A DNA stretch of 64,000 nt from Ferrimonas sp048263965 (GTDB lineage: Bacteria > Pseudomonadota > Gammaproteobacteria > Enterobacterales > Shewanellaceae). The notes below the pieces were generated by a model. The model had not been told where the DNA came from. It did no database searches and saw only the letters and a program-made list of their open reading frames with translations. Of this stretch, positions 17,495-25,962 are shown piece after piece. The stretch covers positions 58,211 through 122,210 of the forward strand of contig NZ_JBLXDO010000012.1 of the NCBI RefSeq assembly GCF_048263965.1, read 5' to 3'. The position numbers and the translations under genes were made by a program. Every line of letters begins with the position of its first letter. Position 1 is the stretch's first letter.

Positions 17495-19843
17495 TTAGGC
17501 CACAGATTCAAACCCTTCCGGCGGATTTTCCAGAGCCAAGGTCAAAACTTCATCAATCCATTGTACCGGGTGAATGGCCAAATCCTTCTTCACGTTCTCC
17601 GGAATCTCCTCCAGGTCCCGCGCGTTCTCTTTAGGAATAAGCACAGTTTTAATGCCACCTCGGTGAGCGGCCAGCAGTTTTTCCTTCAGACCTCCGATGG
17701 GCAACACCTCGCCCCTCAGGGTGATCTCACCGGTCATGGCCACATCGGCCCTTACCGGATTGCCGGTCAAACTGGAGACCAGGGAGGTGCACATGGCGAT
17801 ACCCGCAGAGGGGCCATCTTTCGGGGTTGCCCCCTCAGGTACGTGCACATGGATATCCCGCTTCTCATAGAAGTCCGGATTGATGCGCAGCTTCTCTGCA
17901 CGGGAGCGCACCACGGTCATCGCCGCCTGGATAGACTCCTGCATCACATCACCCAGGGAACCGGTGTAGGTGAGCTTGCCCTTTCCGGCCACGGAGGTGG
18001 CTTCGATGGTCAGCAGATCGCCGCCCACCTCGGTCCAGGCAAGGCCAACCACCTGCCCCACCTGATTGTTCTCTTCCGCCTTGCCATAGTCAAAGCGTTG
18101 AACACCCAGGAAGTCCTTGAGGTTGTCGCCGTTGACGGTCACCGACTTCTGCGACTTGTCCAACAACAGTTGCTTCACCGCCTTACGGCAGATCTTGGAG
18201 ATCTCACGCTCCAGACTACGCACGCCCGCCTCGCGGGTGTAGTAGCGGATGATGCCGATGATGGCGTCATCCTCCACGGTCACCTCACCCGGCTTGAGGC
18301 CATTGCGTTTGATCTGCTTGGAGAGCAGGTGCTGCTTGGCAATGTTGAGCTTCTCATCTTCGGTGTAACCGGAGAGGCGAATCACCTCCATCCTGTCCAG
18401 CAGAGGACCGGGGATGTTCATGGAGTTGGAGGTGGCCACAAACATCACGTCCGACAGGTCGTAGTCCACTTCCAGATAGTGATCGTTGAAGGCGTTGTTC
18501 TGTTCCGGATCCAGCACTTCCAGCAGCGCCGACGCCGGATCGCCACGCATGTCGGAGCTCATCTTGTCGATCTCGTCCAGCAGGAACAGCGGGTTACGCA
18601 CTTCGACCTTAGCCATCTTCTGAATCAGCTTGCCAGGCAGCGAACCGATGTAGGTACGGCGGTGACCGCGGATCTCCGCTTCATCGCGCACCCCACCCAG
18701 GGCCATACGCACATACTTGCGACCGGTGGCCCGGGCAATGGACTGACCCAGAGAGGTCTTACCCACCCCTGGAGGCCCCACCAGGCACAGAATCGGCCCT
18801 TTCAGCTGTCTGACCCTGGATTGCACCGCCAGGTACTCCAGGATCCGCTCCTTCACCTTTTCCAGACCATAGTGGTCGGCATCCAGCACGTCCTGGGCCC
18901 GGGCGATATCCTTCTTCACCTTGCTGCGCTTGGTCCAGGGCACGCTCACCATCCAGTCGATGTAGCTGCGCACCACCGTGGCCTCGGCAGACATGGGGGA
19001 CATCATCTTCAGCTTGTTCAGTTCGGCTTCCGCCTTCTCCTGAGCTTCTTTAGGCATGCCCGCATCGGTAATCTTCTTGGAAAGTGCCTCAAACTCATCG
19101 GGCACATCATCCAGCTCGCCAAGCTCCTTCTGAATCGCCTTCATCTGCTCATTCAGATAGTACTCGCGCTGGCTCTTCTCCATCTGTTTCTTGACGCGGG
19201 AGCGGATCTTCTTCTCCACCTGGAGAATGTCGATCTCCGACTCCATCATCGCCATCAGGTACTCCAGGCGCTCGGCAACGTTGTCCATCTCCAGGACCGC
19301 CTGCTTCTCCTCCAGCTTCAGCGGCATGTGGGCAGCCATGGTGTCTGCCAGACGCGCCGCTTCATCGATGCCGTTGAGGGAGGTGAGCACCTCGGGGGGA
19401 ATCTTCTTGTTGAGCTTGATGTAGCCTTCAAACTGGCCGATGGCGGTGCGCACCAGCACCTCCTCCTCGCGCTCCTCCATCCGCTCTGTTTCCACAAAGC
19501 GAGCGTCGGCCACCAGGAAGGGCTCCTCATCGGTAAACTGCTCAATTCGAGCACGTTGACTGCCCTCAACCAGCACCTTGACGGTACCATCGGGCAGTTT
19601 CAGCAGCTGCAGAATCGACGCCACAGTACCAAGCTGGTAAACATCATCAACTGAGGGGTCGTCCTGCTCAGCCTCCTTCTGGGCTACCAGCAGGACCTGC
19701 TTGTCCTGCTCCATGGCCGCTTCGAGGCAGTTGATCGACTTCTGCCGGCCAACAAACAGGGGGATCACCATATGGGGGTAGACCACCACATCCCGTAATG
19801 GCAAAACCGGGATCTGGACGAGGTCGGAGCGCTCTATTGTCAT
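17495..19843 (-). CDS. lon: ATP-dependent protease Lon
   Basis: A 782-residue hexameric AAA+ serine protease that removes misfolded and short-lived regulatory proteins. The N-terminal substrate domain begins VQIPVLPLRDVVVYPHMVIP. Walker A is GPPGVGKTSLGQ (about residue 355), Walker B is FLLDEIDKM, the catalytic serine is in PKDGPSAGIAM and the lysine of the Ser-Lys dyad is in the GGLKEKLLAAHRGG region. Length matches E. coli Lon (784). It follows clpX, is bounded by terminators on both sides, and has its own heat-shock promoter at 19901-19928. Confidence 0.98.
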   Translation of the reverse strand: MTIERSDLVQIPVLPLRDVVVYPHMVIPLFVGRQKSINCLEAAMEQDKQVLLVAQKEAEQDDPSVDDVYQLGTVASILQLLKLPDGTVKVLVEGSQRARIEQFTDEEPFLVADARFVETERMEEREEEVLVRTAIGQFEGYIKLNKKIPPEVLTSLNGIDEAARLADTMAAHMPLKLEEKQAVLEMDNVAERLEYLMAMMESEIDILQVEKKIRSRVKKQMEKSQREYYLNEQMKAIQKELGELDDVPDEFEALSKKITDAGMPKEAQEKAEAELNKLKMMSPMSAEATVVRSYIDWMVSVPWTKRSKVKKDIARAQDVLDADHYGLEKVKERILEYLAVQSRVRQLKGPILCLVGPPGVGKTSLGQSIARATGRKYVRMALGGVRDEAEIRGHRRTYIGSLPGKLIQKMAKVEVRNPLFLLDEIDKMSSDMRGDPASALLEVLDPEQNNAFNDHYLEVDYDLSDVMFVATSNSMNIPGPLLDRMEVIRLSGYTEDEKLNIAKQHLLSKQIKRNGLKPGEVTVEDDAIIGIIRYYTREAGVRSLEREISKICRKAVKQLLLDKSQKSVTVNGDNLKDFLGVQRFDYGKAEENNQVGQVVGLAWTEVGGDLLTIEATSVAGKGKLTYTGSLGDVMQESIQAAMTVVRSRAEKLRINPDFYEKRDIHVHVPEGATPKDGPSAGIAMCTSLVSSLTGNPVRADVAMTGEITLRGEVLPIGGLKEKLLAAHRGGIKTVLIPKENARDLEEIPENVKKDLAIHPVQWIDEVLTLALENPPEGFESVA

Positions 19844-19900
19844 GGCTCTATTCCATTTCAGCTACCGGCCTGCTCCAAACGCAGGCCATCCGTAATTCAG

Positions 19901-19928
19901 TATATGGGGGCATTTCTGACAGTTTCAA
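19901..19928 (-). promoter_or_regulatory. Sigma-32 (heat shock) promoter of lon
   Basis: On the minus strand TTGAAA (19923-19928), a 13-base spacer and CCCCATATA (19901-19909) match the RpoH consensus CTTGAAA-N13-15-CCCCATnTA almost perfectly. It lies 58 bases from the lon ATG. Confidence 0.88.
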
Positions 19929-19952
19929 TTGTTTATTTGAATTCGAACCAAT

Positions 19953-19981
19953 AAAAAAGGAGCCAAATAGGCTCCTTTTTT
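19953..19981 (-). terminator. Terminator after clpX
   Basis: AAAAAAGGAGCC and GGCTCCTTTTTT stem with a 5-base loop. It isolates lon from clpPX and lies just upstream of the lon heat-shock promoter. Confidence 0.88.
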
Positions 19982-19997
19982 CAACACACTAGCGAAG

Positions 19998-21278
19998 TCA
20001 CTCTGATGAAGCCGCCTGGGCATCTGAGCCATCGTAGATAAGGATGGGATCGGACTCCCCCTTGATCACCGACTCATCGATCACCACCTTGCTGACGTTC
20101 TCCGCCGAGGGGAGATCGTACATGGTATCCAGCAGCACCCCTTCAACGATGGAGCGCAGGCCGCGGGCACCGGTCTTACGGGCCATCGCTTTCTTGGCAA
20201 TGGCACGCAGGGCGTCGTCACGGAACTCCAGACCCACGTCTTCCAGAGCAAACAGGGCACCGTACTGCTTGGTCAACGAGTTCTTCGGCTCCTGCAGAAT
20301 CTCAATCAGTGCCGCCTCGTCCAGTTCACCCAGAGTCGCTACGACCGGCAGACGACCAATGAACTCAGGGATCAGGCCATACTTCACCAGATCTTCAGGC
20401 TCCACCTGCTGGAAGGTTTCGGTCAGAGACTGGTTGTCATTCTTTCCGCGAACCTCGGCACCAAAACCGATGCCGGTGCCGGTCAGGGCACGTTGCTCAA
20501 TCACCTTGTCCAGACCGGCGAATGCACCGCCGCAGATGAACAGGATCTTGGAGGTGTCCACCTGCAGGAACTCCTGCTGGGGATGCTTACGGCCACCCTG
20601 GGGTGGAACTGCGGCAACAGTGCCTTCGATCAGCTTCAGCAGCGCCTGCTGCACACCCTCACCGGACACATCTCGGGTGATGGAGGGGTTGTCAGACTTA
20701 CGGGAGATCTTGTCAATCTCATCGATGTAGACAATGCCGCGCTGCGCCTTCTCTACATCGTAATCGCACTTCTGCAGCAGCTTCTGGATGATGTTCTCCA
20801 CATCCTCACCCACGTAACCGGCTTCGGTCAGGGTGGTGGCATCGGCCATGGTGAAGGGCACATCCAGGAAACGGGCCAGGGTTTCGGCCAACAGGGTCTT
20901 ACCCGAACCGGTAGGACCGATCAGCAGAATGTTGCTCTTGCCCAGTTCCACTTCGGCGTTATCACCGCCGTGGCGCAGGCGCTTGTAGTGGTTGTATACC
21001 GCCACCGCCAGCACCTTCTTCGCCTGGCCCTGACCAATCACATAGTCATCCAGGTGAGAGCGGATCTCGTGAGGAGTGGGCAGGCGATCGCTGTCCCGCT
21101 TGGGCACCAGCTCCTTGACCTCTTCACGAATGATGTCGTTACAGAGATCCACACACTCATCACAGATATAAACGGAAGGACCGGCAATCAGCTTGCGTAC
21201 TTCGTGCTGGCTCTTTCCGCAGAAGGAGCAGTACAGCAGCTTGCTGTTTTCGCCATCGCCCTTAGAGATATCACTCAT
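19998..21278 (-). CDS. clpX: ClpX, ATPase subunit of ClpXP protease
   Basis: A 426-residue AAA+ unfoldase that recognises tagged substrates (for example ssrA) and threads them into ClpP. The N-terminal zinc domain has four cysteines (CSFCGKS...ICDECVDLC). Walker A is LIGPTGSGKTLLAE, Walker B VYIDEIDKI. The ClpP-docking loop should be in the segment after EFIGRLPVVATL; the family motif IGF appears as GIGFGAEVRG. It lies 72 bases downstream of clpP on the same strand and is followed by a terminator, giving a clpP-clpX operon. Confidence 0.98.
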   Translation of the reverse strand: MSDISKGDGENSKLLYCSFCGKSQHEVRKLIAGPSVYICDECVDLCNDIIREEVKELVPKRDSDRLPTPHEIRSHLDDYVIGQGQAKKVLAVAVYNHYKRLRHGGDNAEVELGKSNILLIGPTGSGKTLLAETLARFLDVPFTMADATTLTEAGYVGEDVENIIQKLLQKCDYDVEKAQRGIVYIDEIDKISRKSDNPSITRDVSGEGVQQALLKLIEGTVAAVPPQGGRKHPQQEFLQVDTSKILFICGGAFAGLDKVIEQRALTGTGIGFGAEVRGKNDNQSLTETFQQVEPEDLVKYGLIPEFIGRLPVVATLGELDEAALIEILQEPKNSLTKQYGALFALEDVGLEFRDDALRAIAKKAMARKTGARGLRSIVEGVLLDTMYDLPSAENVSKVVIDESVIKGESDPILIYDGSDAQAASSE

Positions 21279-21350
21279 TCAGCTACCTCATCGCTGTGCC
21301 CGCCGAAGGGAAAGTCCACCTTAGTGTACGTCACCTCCGGCTGCTTTGCT

Positions 21351-21968
21351 TTACTCTGCGCCGCGCTTGGTCAGTACGGAATCGACCAGTCCGTACTCGA
21401 CGGCTTCCTTGGCACTCATGAAGTTATCCCGGTCGGTGTCACGCTCGATGATCTCGAGAGGCTGACCGGTATGCTCAGCCAACAGGCTGTTCAGTTTTTG
21501 TTTGATGCCGATGATCTCCTGGGCATGGATGGCTATATCGGACGCTTGGCCCTGGAAGCCGCCCAGAGGCTGGTGGATCATCACCCGGGAGTTGGGCAGT
21601 ACGTGACGCTTGCCCTTGGCCCCGCCGGCCAGCAGGAAGGCGCCCATAGACGCAGCCTGACCCATGCACACAGTGCTGACGTCGGGCTTGATGAACTGCA
21701 TGGTGTCATAGATGGACATGCCTGCAGTCACTGACCCACCGGGGGAGTTGATGTACAGATAGATGTCCTTGTCCGGGTTTTCGGACTCCAGGAACAGCAG
21801 TTGCGCCACCACCAGGTTGGCCATGTGATCTTCTACCGGACCGGTAAGAAAGATCACCCGCTCCTTCAGCAGGCGCGAATAGATGTCGTATGAACGTTCA
21901 CCCTTGGCGGTCTGCTCAACCACCATAGGGACCAAAGCGTTGAGAGGAGATTCGAGCAAATGCTGCAT
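21351..21968 (-). CDS. clpP: ClpP, proteolytic subunit of Clp proteases
   Basis: A 205-residue serine peptidase that forms the tetradecameric chamber used by ClpX and ClpA. The catalytic serine is in MGQAASMGAFLL, the histidine in NSRVMIHQPLGG, and the aspartate in ERDTDRDNFMSA. I start at the ATG at 21968 (MQHLLESPLNALVPMVVEQ) because other gammaproteobacterial ClpPs have a propeptide of similar length and a purine-rich AGGAAACGG lies upstream; an in-frame ATG at 22001 would add 11 residues. The gene sits 59 bases downstream of tig and is probably read with clpX. Confidence 0.96.
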   Translation of the reverse strand: MQHLLESPLNALVPMVVEQTAKGERSYDIYSRLLKERVIFLTGPVEDHMANLVVAQLLFLESENPDKDIYLYINSPGGSVTAGMSIYDTMQFIKPDVSTVCMGQAASMGAFLLAGGAKGKRHVLPNSRVMIHQPLGGFQGQASDIAIHAQEIIGIKQKLNSLLAEHTGQPLEIIERDTDRDNFMSAKEAVEYGLVDSVLTKRGAE

Positions 21969-22059
21969 ATTCAATCCGTTTCCTAACAAAATGGCTCGCA
22001 TGAGAACAACCCCATACGAGCCATAATATGATCGGCCACAGGGGCCAAGTCAAATCAAC

Positions 22060-23370
22060 TTAGGCAGCAGGCTGCTGTTGATTCATGAACTCTTGGAAGT
22101 CCACTTCCTTCTCAGAAACTTTAGCATCGGCCATCAGAGCTTCTACAGCTTGCTCTTCCAGGGCAACATTGCGCATGTTCTGCATCATTTCCTGGTTGTT
22201 GTTGTAGTACTCAACAACTTCCTTAGGATCTTCGTAAGCGGAAGCCATGGATTCGATCAGAGCGGTCACGCGCTCCTCTTCCACTTTCAGGTCTTTCTGC
22301 TTGATCACTTCACCCAGCAGCAGACCGATGCGAACGCGGCGCTCGGCTTGCTCGGTGAACAGCTCAGCAGGCAGCTCAGGCATGTTGTTGCCCTGCATGC
22401 CGCCGAAGCGCTGCATCGCCTGCTGACGCAGAACGTTGATCTCACCCTCTACCAGAGGCTTAGGTACGTCGATCTCGTTGGCCTTCAGCAGACCGTCCAG
22501 AGCTTGCTCCTTCACCTTGGCTTTCAGGGCCTGGCTCAGCTCGCGCTCCATGTTCTTGCGGATCTCTGCTTTCAGAGCATCCATACCACCTTCGGTGATG
22601 CCGAACTTGGTCACGAACTCGTCGTTCAGCTCAGGCAGAACCTGGGCTTCAACGGAGTGCAGCTTGATGGCGAACTGAGCGGCTTTGCCTTTCAGGTTCT
22701 CGGCGTGGTACTCCTCAGGGAAGGTCACGTCGATGGTGAACTCGTCACCGGCTTTCTTGCCCAGCAGGCCATCTTCGAAGCCAGGGATCATGCGGCCGGA
22801 GCCCAGAACCAGCTCGAAACCTTCGGACTTGCCACCGTCGAAGGCTTCGCCATCGATGGAGCCTTCAAAGTCCAGCTTAACCTTGTCGTCGTTGGCCGCT
22901 TCGCGCTCAACGGCATCGAAAGTGGCGTGCTGCTTGCGCAGGGTCTCGATCATGTTGTCTACGTCGGCATCAGTCACGTCGCAAACAGGCTTCTCGATTG
23001 CGATGTCGCTCAGGCCAGCCAGCTCAACCTCAGGGTAAACTTCGAACAGGGCGTTGAACTGCAGGTCTTCACCTTCGTTGTCAGCAACAACCTCGAAACG
23101 AGGGGCGCCGGCAGGGTTCAGCTTCTGCTCAACGATGGCTTCGAAGAACTTCTGCTGCATCAGCTCACCCAGGGTCTCCTGACGGATGGCAGCGCCGTAG
23201 CGCTTCTTGAATACAGACACAGGCACTTTACCGGGACGGAAACCGTCCAGACGTACGCGCTTGGCTTCGGCCTTCATCTTCTCAGTTACTTTAGGCTCGA
23301 ATTCGGCGCTCTCAACGGTAATGGTCAGGCGGCGCTCCAGGCCTTCCAGGGTTTCAAAAGAAACTTGCAT
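22060..23370 (-). CDS. tig: Trigger factor, ribosome-bound chaperone and prolyl isomerase
   Basis: A 436-residue protein that binds near ribosomal protein L23 and shields nascent chains. The ribosome-docking loop carries the signature FRPGKVPVSVFKKRYG (about residues 44-59). The FKBP-type isomerase domain is about residues 150-245 (GKKAGDEFTIDVTFPEEYHA), and the helical C-terminal domain completes the chaperone cradle. Length equals the family norm (432). It heads the tig-clpP-clpX run. Confidence 0.98.
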   Translation of the reverse strand: MQVSFETLEGLERRLTITVESAEFEPKVTEKMKAEAKRVRLDGFRPGKVPVSVFKKRYGAAIRQETLGELMQQKFFEAIVEQKLNPAGAPRFEVVADNEGEDLQFNALFEVYPEVELAGLSDIAIEKPVCDVTDADVDNMIETLRKQHATFDAVEREAANDDKVKLDFEGSIDGEAFDGGKSEGFELVLGSGRMIPGFEDGLLGKKAGDEFTIDVTFPEEYHAENLKGKAAQFAIKLHSVEAQVLPELNDEFVTKFGITEGGMDALKAEIRKNMERELSQALKAKVKEQALDGLLKANEIDVPKPLVEGEINVLRQQAMQRFGGMQGNNMPELPAELFTEQAERRVRIGLLLGEVIKQKDLKVEEERVTALIESMASAYEDPKEVVEYYNNNQEMMQNMRNVALEEQAVEALMADAKVSEKEVDFQEFMNQQQPAA

Positions 23371-23777
23371 TAGGTTACCTCAAGTACTCGTGTTCTTTGT
23401 GGCCGGTCGTTTATCCCGACCGGCGAAAAATCGTGGCGCGGCCCTGTTTCCAAACCGCGCAATTCAGGTGTGAATCAACGACTTTAGACCTCGAAGCCCG
23501 ATGCGTGTCATGGCTCCAAAATCGGCCGAGGTTTCCCGTCGGCGCCTGTCACATCCTGCCTAAGCCAATAGTAGGACGCGCCATTATAGCCATAGGTCTA
23601 TGCGGAGTCGAGACAGCATTGTCAATGGCTGGAGAAGATTTTCGCCAGCTCACTGTTTAACGCGCTTTTCCGGGCAAATTCTGAGGCAGATCAATAGCAG
23701 CGCCGGGTTCTGTGGCACTCCCCGGCACCAGCAACCACACTTAGTGTAAGACACAGTCCATGCCGGGGAGGACCTCC
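23371..23777. other. Intergenic region between tig and the 97-codon gene
   Basis: About 407 bases. It contains the tig promoter (23583-23612), a GC-rich stem (CCGGTCG/CGACCGG near 23401-23423) inside the tig leader that may be regulatory, and the Shine-Dalgarno sequence of the divergent small gene. No further gene is supported. Confidence 0.6.
23583..23612 (-). promoter_or_regulatory. Probable tig promoter
   Basis: A perfect TATAAT (23583-23588, minus strand) followed by a GC-rich discriminator GGCGCG. The -35 (CTCGAC at an 18-base spacing) is poor; a TTGACA further upstream (23620-23625) is too distant for this -10. Confidence 0.5.
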
Positions 23778-24071
23778 ATGCGAGCCCAATACTGCCATAT
23801 CGGCAATCAGATGATCGAAGTCGCGGTCATCGACGACGTAATGACCATAAAAGGACACGGCAGTCTGTCCGACGTCACTGTGGACATTCCCTATGCAGAA
23901 GCGCTCGAGGCAGCCAAGGCCTACGTTGAGCAACACGGAGGTGACCTGCCCCAACTGTATCGGGCTGGCTGGATGGCGGAGGAAAACCGCTACGAAGAGA
24001 AAGGGATCTACTCTAGCAACCCCGACCTTCAGGTCTGGCAGGACCGCAAAGCCACAGAGCAAACGAAATAG
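23778..24071 (+). CDS. Hypothetical protein, 97 residues
   Basis: Not recognised. A small acidic, soluble protein beginning MRAQYCHIGNQMIEVAVIDD with a compact beta-rich N-terminal half and a helical middle (AEALEAAKAYVEQHGGDLPQ). The ATG at 23778 has GGAGG six bases upstream, a near-ideal ribosome-binding site, which makes it a better start than the ATG at 23760. A strong terminator follows within 30 bases. Position and signals indicate a real monocistronic gene; I cannot assign a role. Confidence 0.68.
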   Translation: MRAQYCHIGNQMIEVAVIDDVMTIKGHGSLSDVTVDIPYAEALEAAKAYVEQHGGDLPQLYRAGWMAEENRYEEKGIYSSNPDLQVWQDRKATEQTK

Positions 24072-24099
24072 CCCGTAGGGCAGGCACTGTCCCACAACG

Positions 24100-24129
24100 A
24101 AAAAAGCCCTGTTTTCACAGGGCTTTTTT
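24100..24129 (+). terminator. Terminator after the 97-codon gene
   Basis: GCCCTG and CAGGGC stem with a 6-base loop, flanked by A6 and T6 runs. Confidence 0.85.
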
Positions 24130-24141
24130 CTGAATATTTGG

Positions 24142-24182
24142 TGGAATGGCTGATGGAGATTGAATCCTCAGCAACCGAAACC
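24142..24182 (-). pseudogene. Remnant of a tRNA-His 3' half
   Basis: Aligned without gaps to the 3' end of the intact tRNA-His (24322-24362), 30 of 41 bases are identical, including the CCA end. The 5' half is not recognisable. It lies 180 bases from the intact copy, beyond the operon terminator, so it looks like the tail of an old duplication. Confidence 0.55.
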
Positions 24183-24284
24183 TAAATTCAATCTATACAT
24201 ATCAGGGACTTAGTGTTCACCCTGGCTCAACCAAAATGAATCCGATTGCGGGGCCAGGCAGAGTGTGACCAGATTCCAGATACG

Positions 24285-24310
24285 AAAAAGCCCCTGAAAA
24301 TCAGGGGCTT
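24285..24310 (-). terminator. Terminator of the tRNA operon
   Basis: AAGCCCCTGA and TCAGGGGCTT form a 10-bp stem with a 3-base loop; on the minus strand TTTTTCG follows. It is 12 bases after tRNA-His. Confidence 0.82.
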
Positions 24311-24321
24311 AATCTAAATGA

Positions 24322-24398
24322 TGGGGTGGCTGATGGGATTTGAACCCACGACAACCGGAATCACAATCCGGGACTCTACCAACTGAGCTACAGCCACC
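24322..24398 (-). tRNA. tRNA-His (GUG)
   Basis: A 77-nt cloverleaf with the histidine-specific extra 5' G opposite C73, anticodon GTG in GATTGTGATTC, and encoded CCA. It is the last gene of the Pro-Arg-His operon. Confidence 0.96.
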
Positions 24399-24405
24399 AC
24401 TGTTA

Positions 24406-24482
24406 TGGCGCACCCGGCAGGATTCGAACCTGCGACCAGCTGCTTAGAAGGCAGCTGCTCTATCCAACTGAGCTACGGGCGC
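24406..24482 (-). tRNA. tRNA-Arg (UCU)
   Basis: A 77-nt cloverleaf with acceptor GCGCCCG/CGGGTGC, anticodon loop CTTCTAA (anticodon TCT, decoding AGA/AGG), T-arm GGTTCGAATCC and encoded CCA. It lies seven bases upstream of tRNA-His. Confidence 0.96.
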
Positions 24483-24546
24483 AAGAAAATGACCAATCCG
24501 GTGCATTTTTCGAGTTATCGGCAAACTAGTCAACAACTCTAAAAAG

Positions 24547-24637
24547 TGGTCGGTGATAGAGGATAAGGGCCTGCGGCCGTCCTCTGGTCCGCTCATTCCA
24601 ACAGCTGCGATGCGCTACCAGGCTGAGCTAATCACCA
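24547..24637 (-). pseudogene. Degenerate tRNA-Pro copy
   Basis: It matches the intact tRNA-Pro (24650-24726) at both ends: the first 18 bases of the 3' end, the block CCTCTGGTCC, and the 5' half GATGCGCTACCAGGCTG with GCTAATCACC. The T-arm and the anticodon arm are replaced by unrelated sequence and the total is 91 rather than 77 bases, leaving no proline anticodon in a proper loop. The D-stem is also broken (C to A). The T-arm region can refold as AGAGGA...TCCTCT around a GGCCGCAGGCC hairpin. It is still inside the operon transcript. Confidence 0.78.
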
Positions 24638-24649
24638 ATCACGAAATAG

Positions 24650-24726
<77 letters not shown>

Positions 24727-24760
24727 ACTATTTGTTTCTTCTTTTGAGTCCGAGTTGTTT

Positions 24761-24824
24761 GGAACCAGCTGGTCCCTCTCTTACCCAAAACCGGGGATGC
24801 GCTAGAAGGCTGCGCTAATCACCG
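24761..24824 (-). pseudogene. Second degenerate tRNA-Pro copy (5' half)
   Basis: GGATGCGCTAGAAGGCTG and CGCTAATCACCGAC match the tRNA-Pro 5' half with two changes in the D-loop (CC to GA), and CTGGTCCCTCT matches part of the 3' side of the anticodon arm. No 3' acceptor strand or CCA is present. The 98-base offset from the intact copy, and the shared flank GACTRTTTGTT upstream, indicate a tandem duplication that then decayed. Confidence 0.7.
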
Positions 24825-24865
24825 ACTGTTTGTTGTTACGGGTTACCCCTCGACAACGGGGGCGA

Positions 24866-24894
24866 ATATTAGCTGTGGCGGCTTCCAAGGTCAA
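24866..24894 (-). promoter_or_regulatory. Stable-RNA promoter of the tRNA Pro-Arg-His operon
   Basis: TTGACC (24889-24894), 17-base spacer, TAATAT (24866-24871) on the minus strand, followed by a GC-rich discriminator (TCGCCCCCG) typical of stringently controlled stable-RNA genes. Transcription would pass first through the decayed 5' tRNA-Pro copy. Confidence 0.82.
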
Positions 24895-25029
24895 ACACTT
24901 TTTTATGCATCCATTTCTAATTGGACAATCCCTGTACTCCAACCACACTAATTTCATGACACAGCGCACTTTAGCTGGCAAAATGCGCAGCGGCGTCAAC
25001 CTATTCAGCTACATAGGAAGTCTGTAGAG

Positions 25030-25884
25030 ATGACAGCAACACTAATAGACGGCAAAGCCATTGCCGCGTCCGTTCGTCAGAACATCGCCTCACAAGTTCA
25101 ATCCCGTACCCAACAGGGCCTCCGCGCCCCCGGCCTGGCCGTTATCCTGGTCGGCAGCGACCCCGCCTCCCAGGTTTATGTCGGCAACAAACGCAAAGCC
25201 TGCGAACAGGTTGGCTTTGTCTCCCGAAGTTTCGACCTGCCCGCCGATACCGCTCAGTCTGATCTGCTGACTCAGATCGACCTCCTCAATGAGGACCCCA
25301 GTATCGACGGCATTCTGGTGCAACTGCCCCTGCCTGAGCACATCGACAGTGCCACCGTCATCGAGCGCATTCGCCCCGATAAAGATGTGGATGGGTTTCA
25401 CCCCTACAACGTCGGTCGCCTGGCTCAGCGCATCCCGGTGCTGCGTCCCTGCACGCCCCTGGGGATCACCCACCTCATCGAATCCACCGGTATCCGCACT
25501 CAGGGGCTGCACGCCGTGGTGGTTGGCGCCTCCAACATCGTCGGTCGCCCCATGACCCTGGAGCTGCTGCTCGGCGGTTGCACCACCACCACCTGCCATA
25601 GATTCACCAAGGACCTGCGCCACCATGTGGAGCAGGCTGACCTGCTGGTGGTGGCCGTAGGCAAGCCCGACTTCATTCCTGGCGAATGGATCAAGCCTGG
25701 CGCCATCGTCATCGATGTCGGCATCAACCGCCTGGAGGATGGCCGCCTGGTCGGAGACGTGGAGTTCGATGCGGCCAAAGAGCGCGCCGGACACATCACG
25801 CCGGTTCCCGGTGGCGTGGGTCCCATGACCATCGCCTGCCTGCTGCAGAACACCCTGTTTGCCTGCGAGCAGTACCACAGCTAG
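25030..25884 (+). CDS. folD: Bifunctional methylenetetrahydrofolate dehydrogenase / methenyltetrahydrofolate cyclohydrolase
   Basis: A 284-residue enzyme that interconverts 5,10-methylene- and 10-formyl-tetrahydrofolate, supplying one-carbon units for purines and initiator Met-tRNA. Family signatures are VGSDPASQVYVGNKRKAC with the catalytic lysine, DGILVQLPLPEH, and the NADP-binding VVVGASNIVGRPM. The C-terminal PGGVGPMTI motif is intact. Length matches E. coli FolD (288). Divergent from the tRNA operon and convergent with cysS across a shared terminator. Confidence 0.97.
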   Translation: MTATLIDGKAIAASVRQNIASQVQSRTQQGLRAPGLAVILVGSDPASQVYVGNKRKACEQVGFVSRSFDLPADTAQSDLLTQIDLLNEDPSIDGILVQLPLPEHIDSATVIERIRPDKDVDGFHPYNVGRLAQRIPVLRPCTPLGITHLIESTGIRTQGLHAVVVGASNIVGRPMTLELLLGGCTTTTCHRFTKDLRHHVEQADLLVVAVGKPDFIPGEWIKPGAIVIDVGINRLEDGRLVGDVEFDAAKERAGHITPVPGGVGPMTIACLLQNTLFACEQYHS

Positions 25885-25909
25885 GCAACCTTGAGATAAG
25901 ACCCCCAAC

Positions 25910-25937
25910 AAAAAAGCCCGCAATTGCGGGCTTTTTT
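25910..25937. terminator. Bidirectional terminator between folD and cysS
   Basis: AAAAAAGCCCGCAA and TTGCGGGCTTTTTT form a near-perfect palindrome with A and T runs on both sides. Confidence 0.9.
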
Positions 25938-25962
25938 ATCTTGCCGGAACAGGCCCTAACGA

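Noticed and set aside
17561..19654. 697-codon frame antisense to lon
   Set aside because: It is a codon-bias shadow of lon in high G+C DNA with no domain, start signal or conservation expected. Similar antisense frames opposite ppiD, fadJ, fabV and others were discarded for the same reason.
24547..24637. Pseudo-tRNA as a functional long tRNA (selenocysteine-like, 91 nt)
   Set aside because: The anticodon loop is not TCA, the D-stem is broken and the ends are those of tRNA-Pro.
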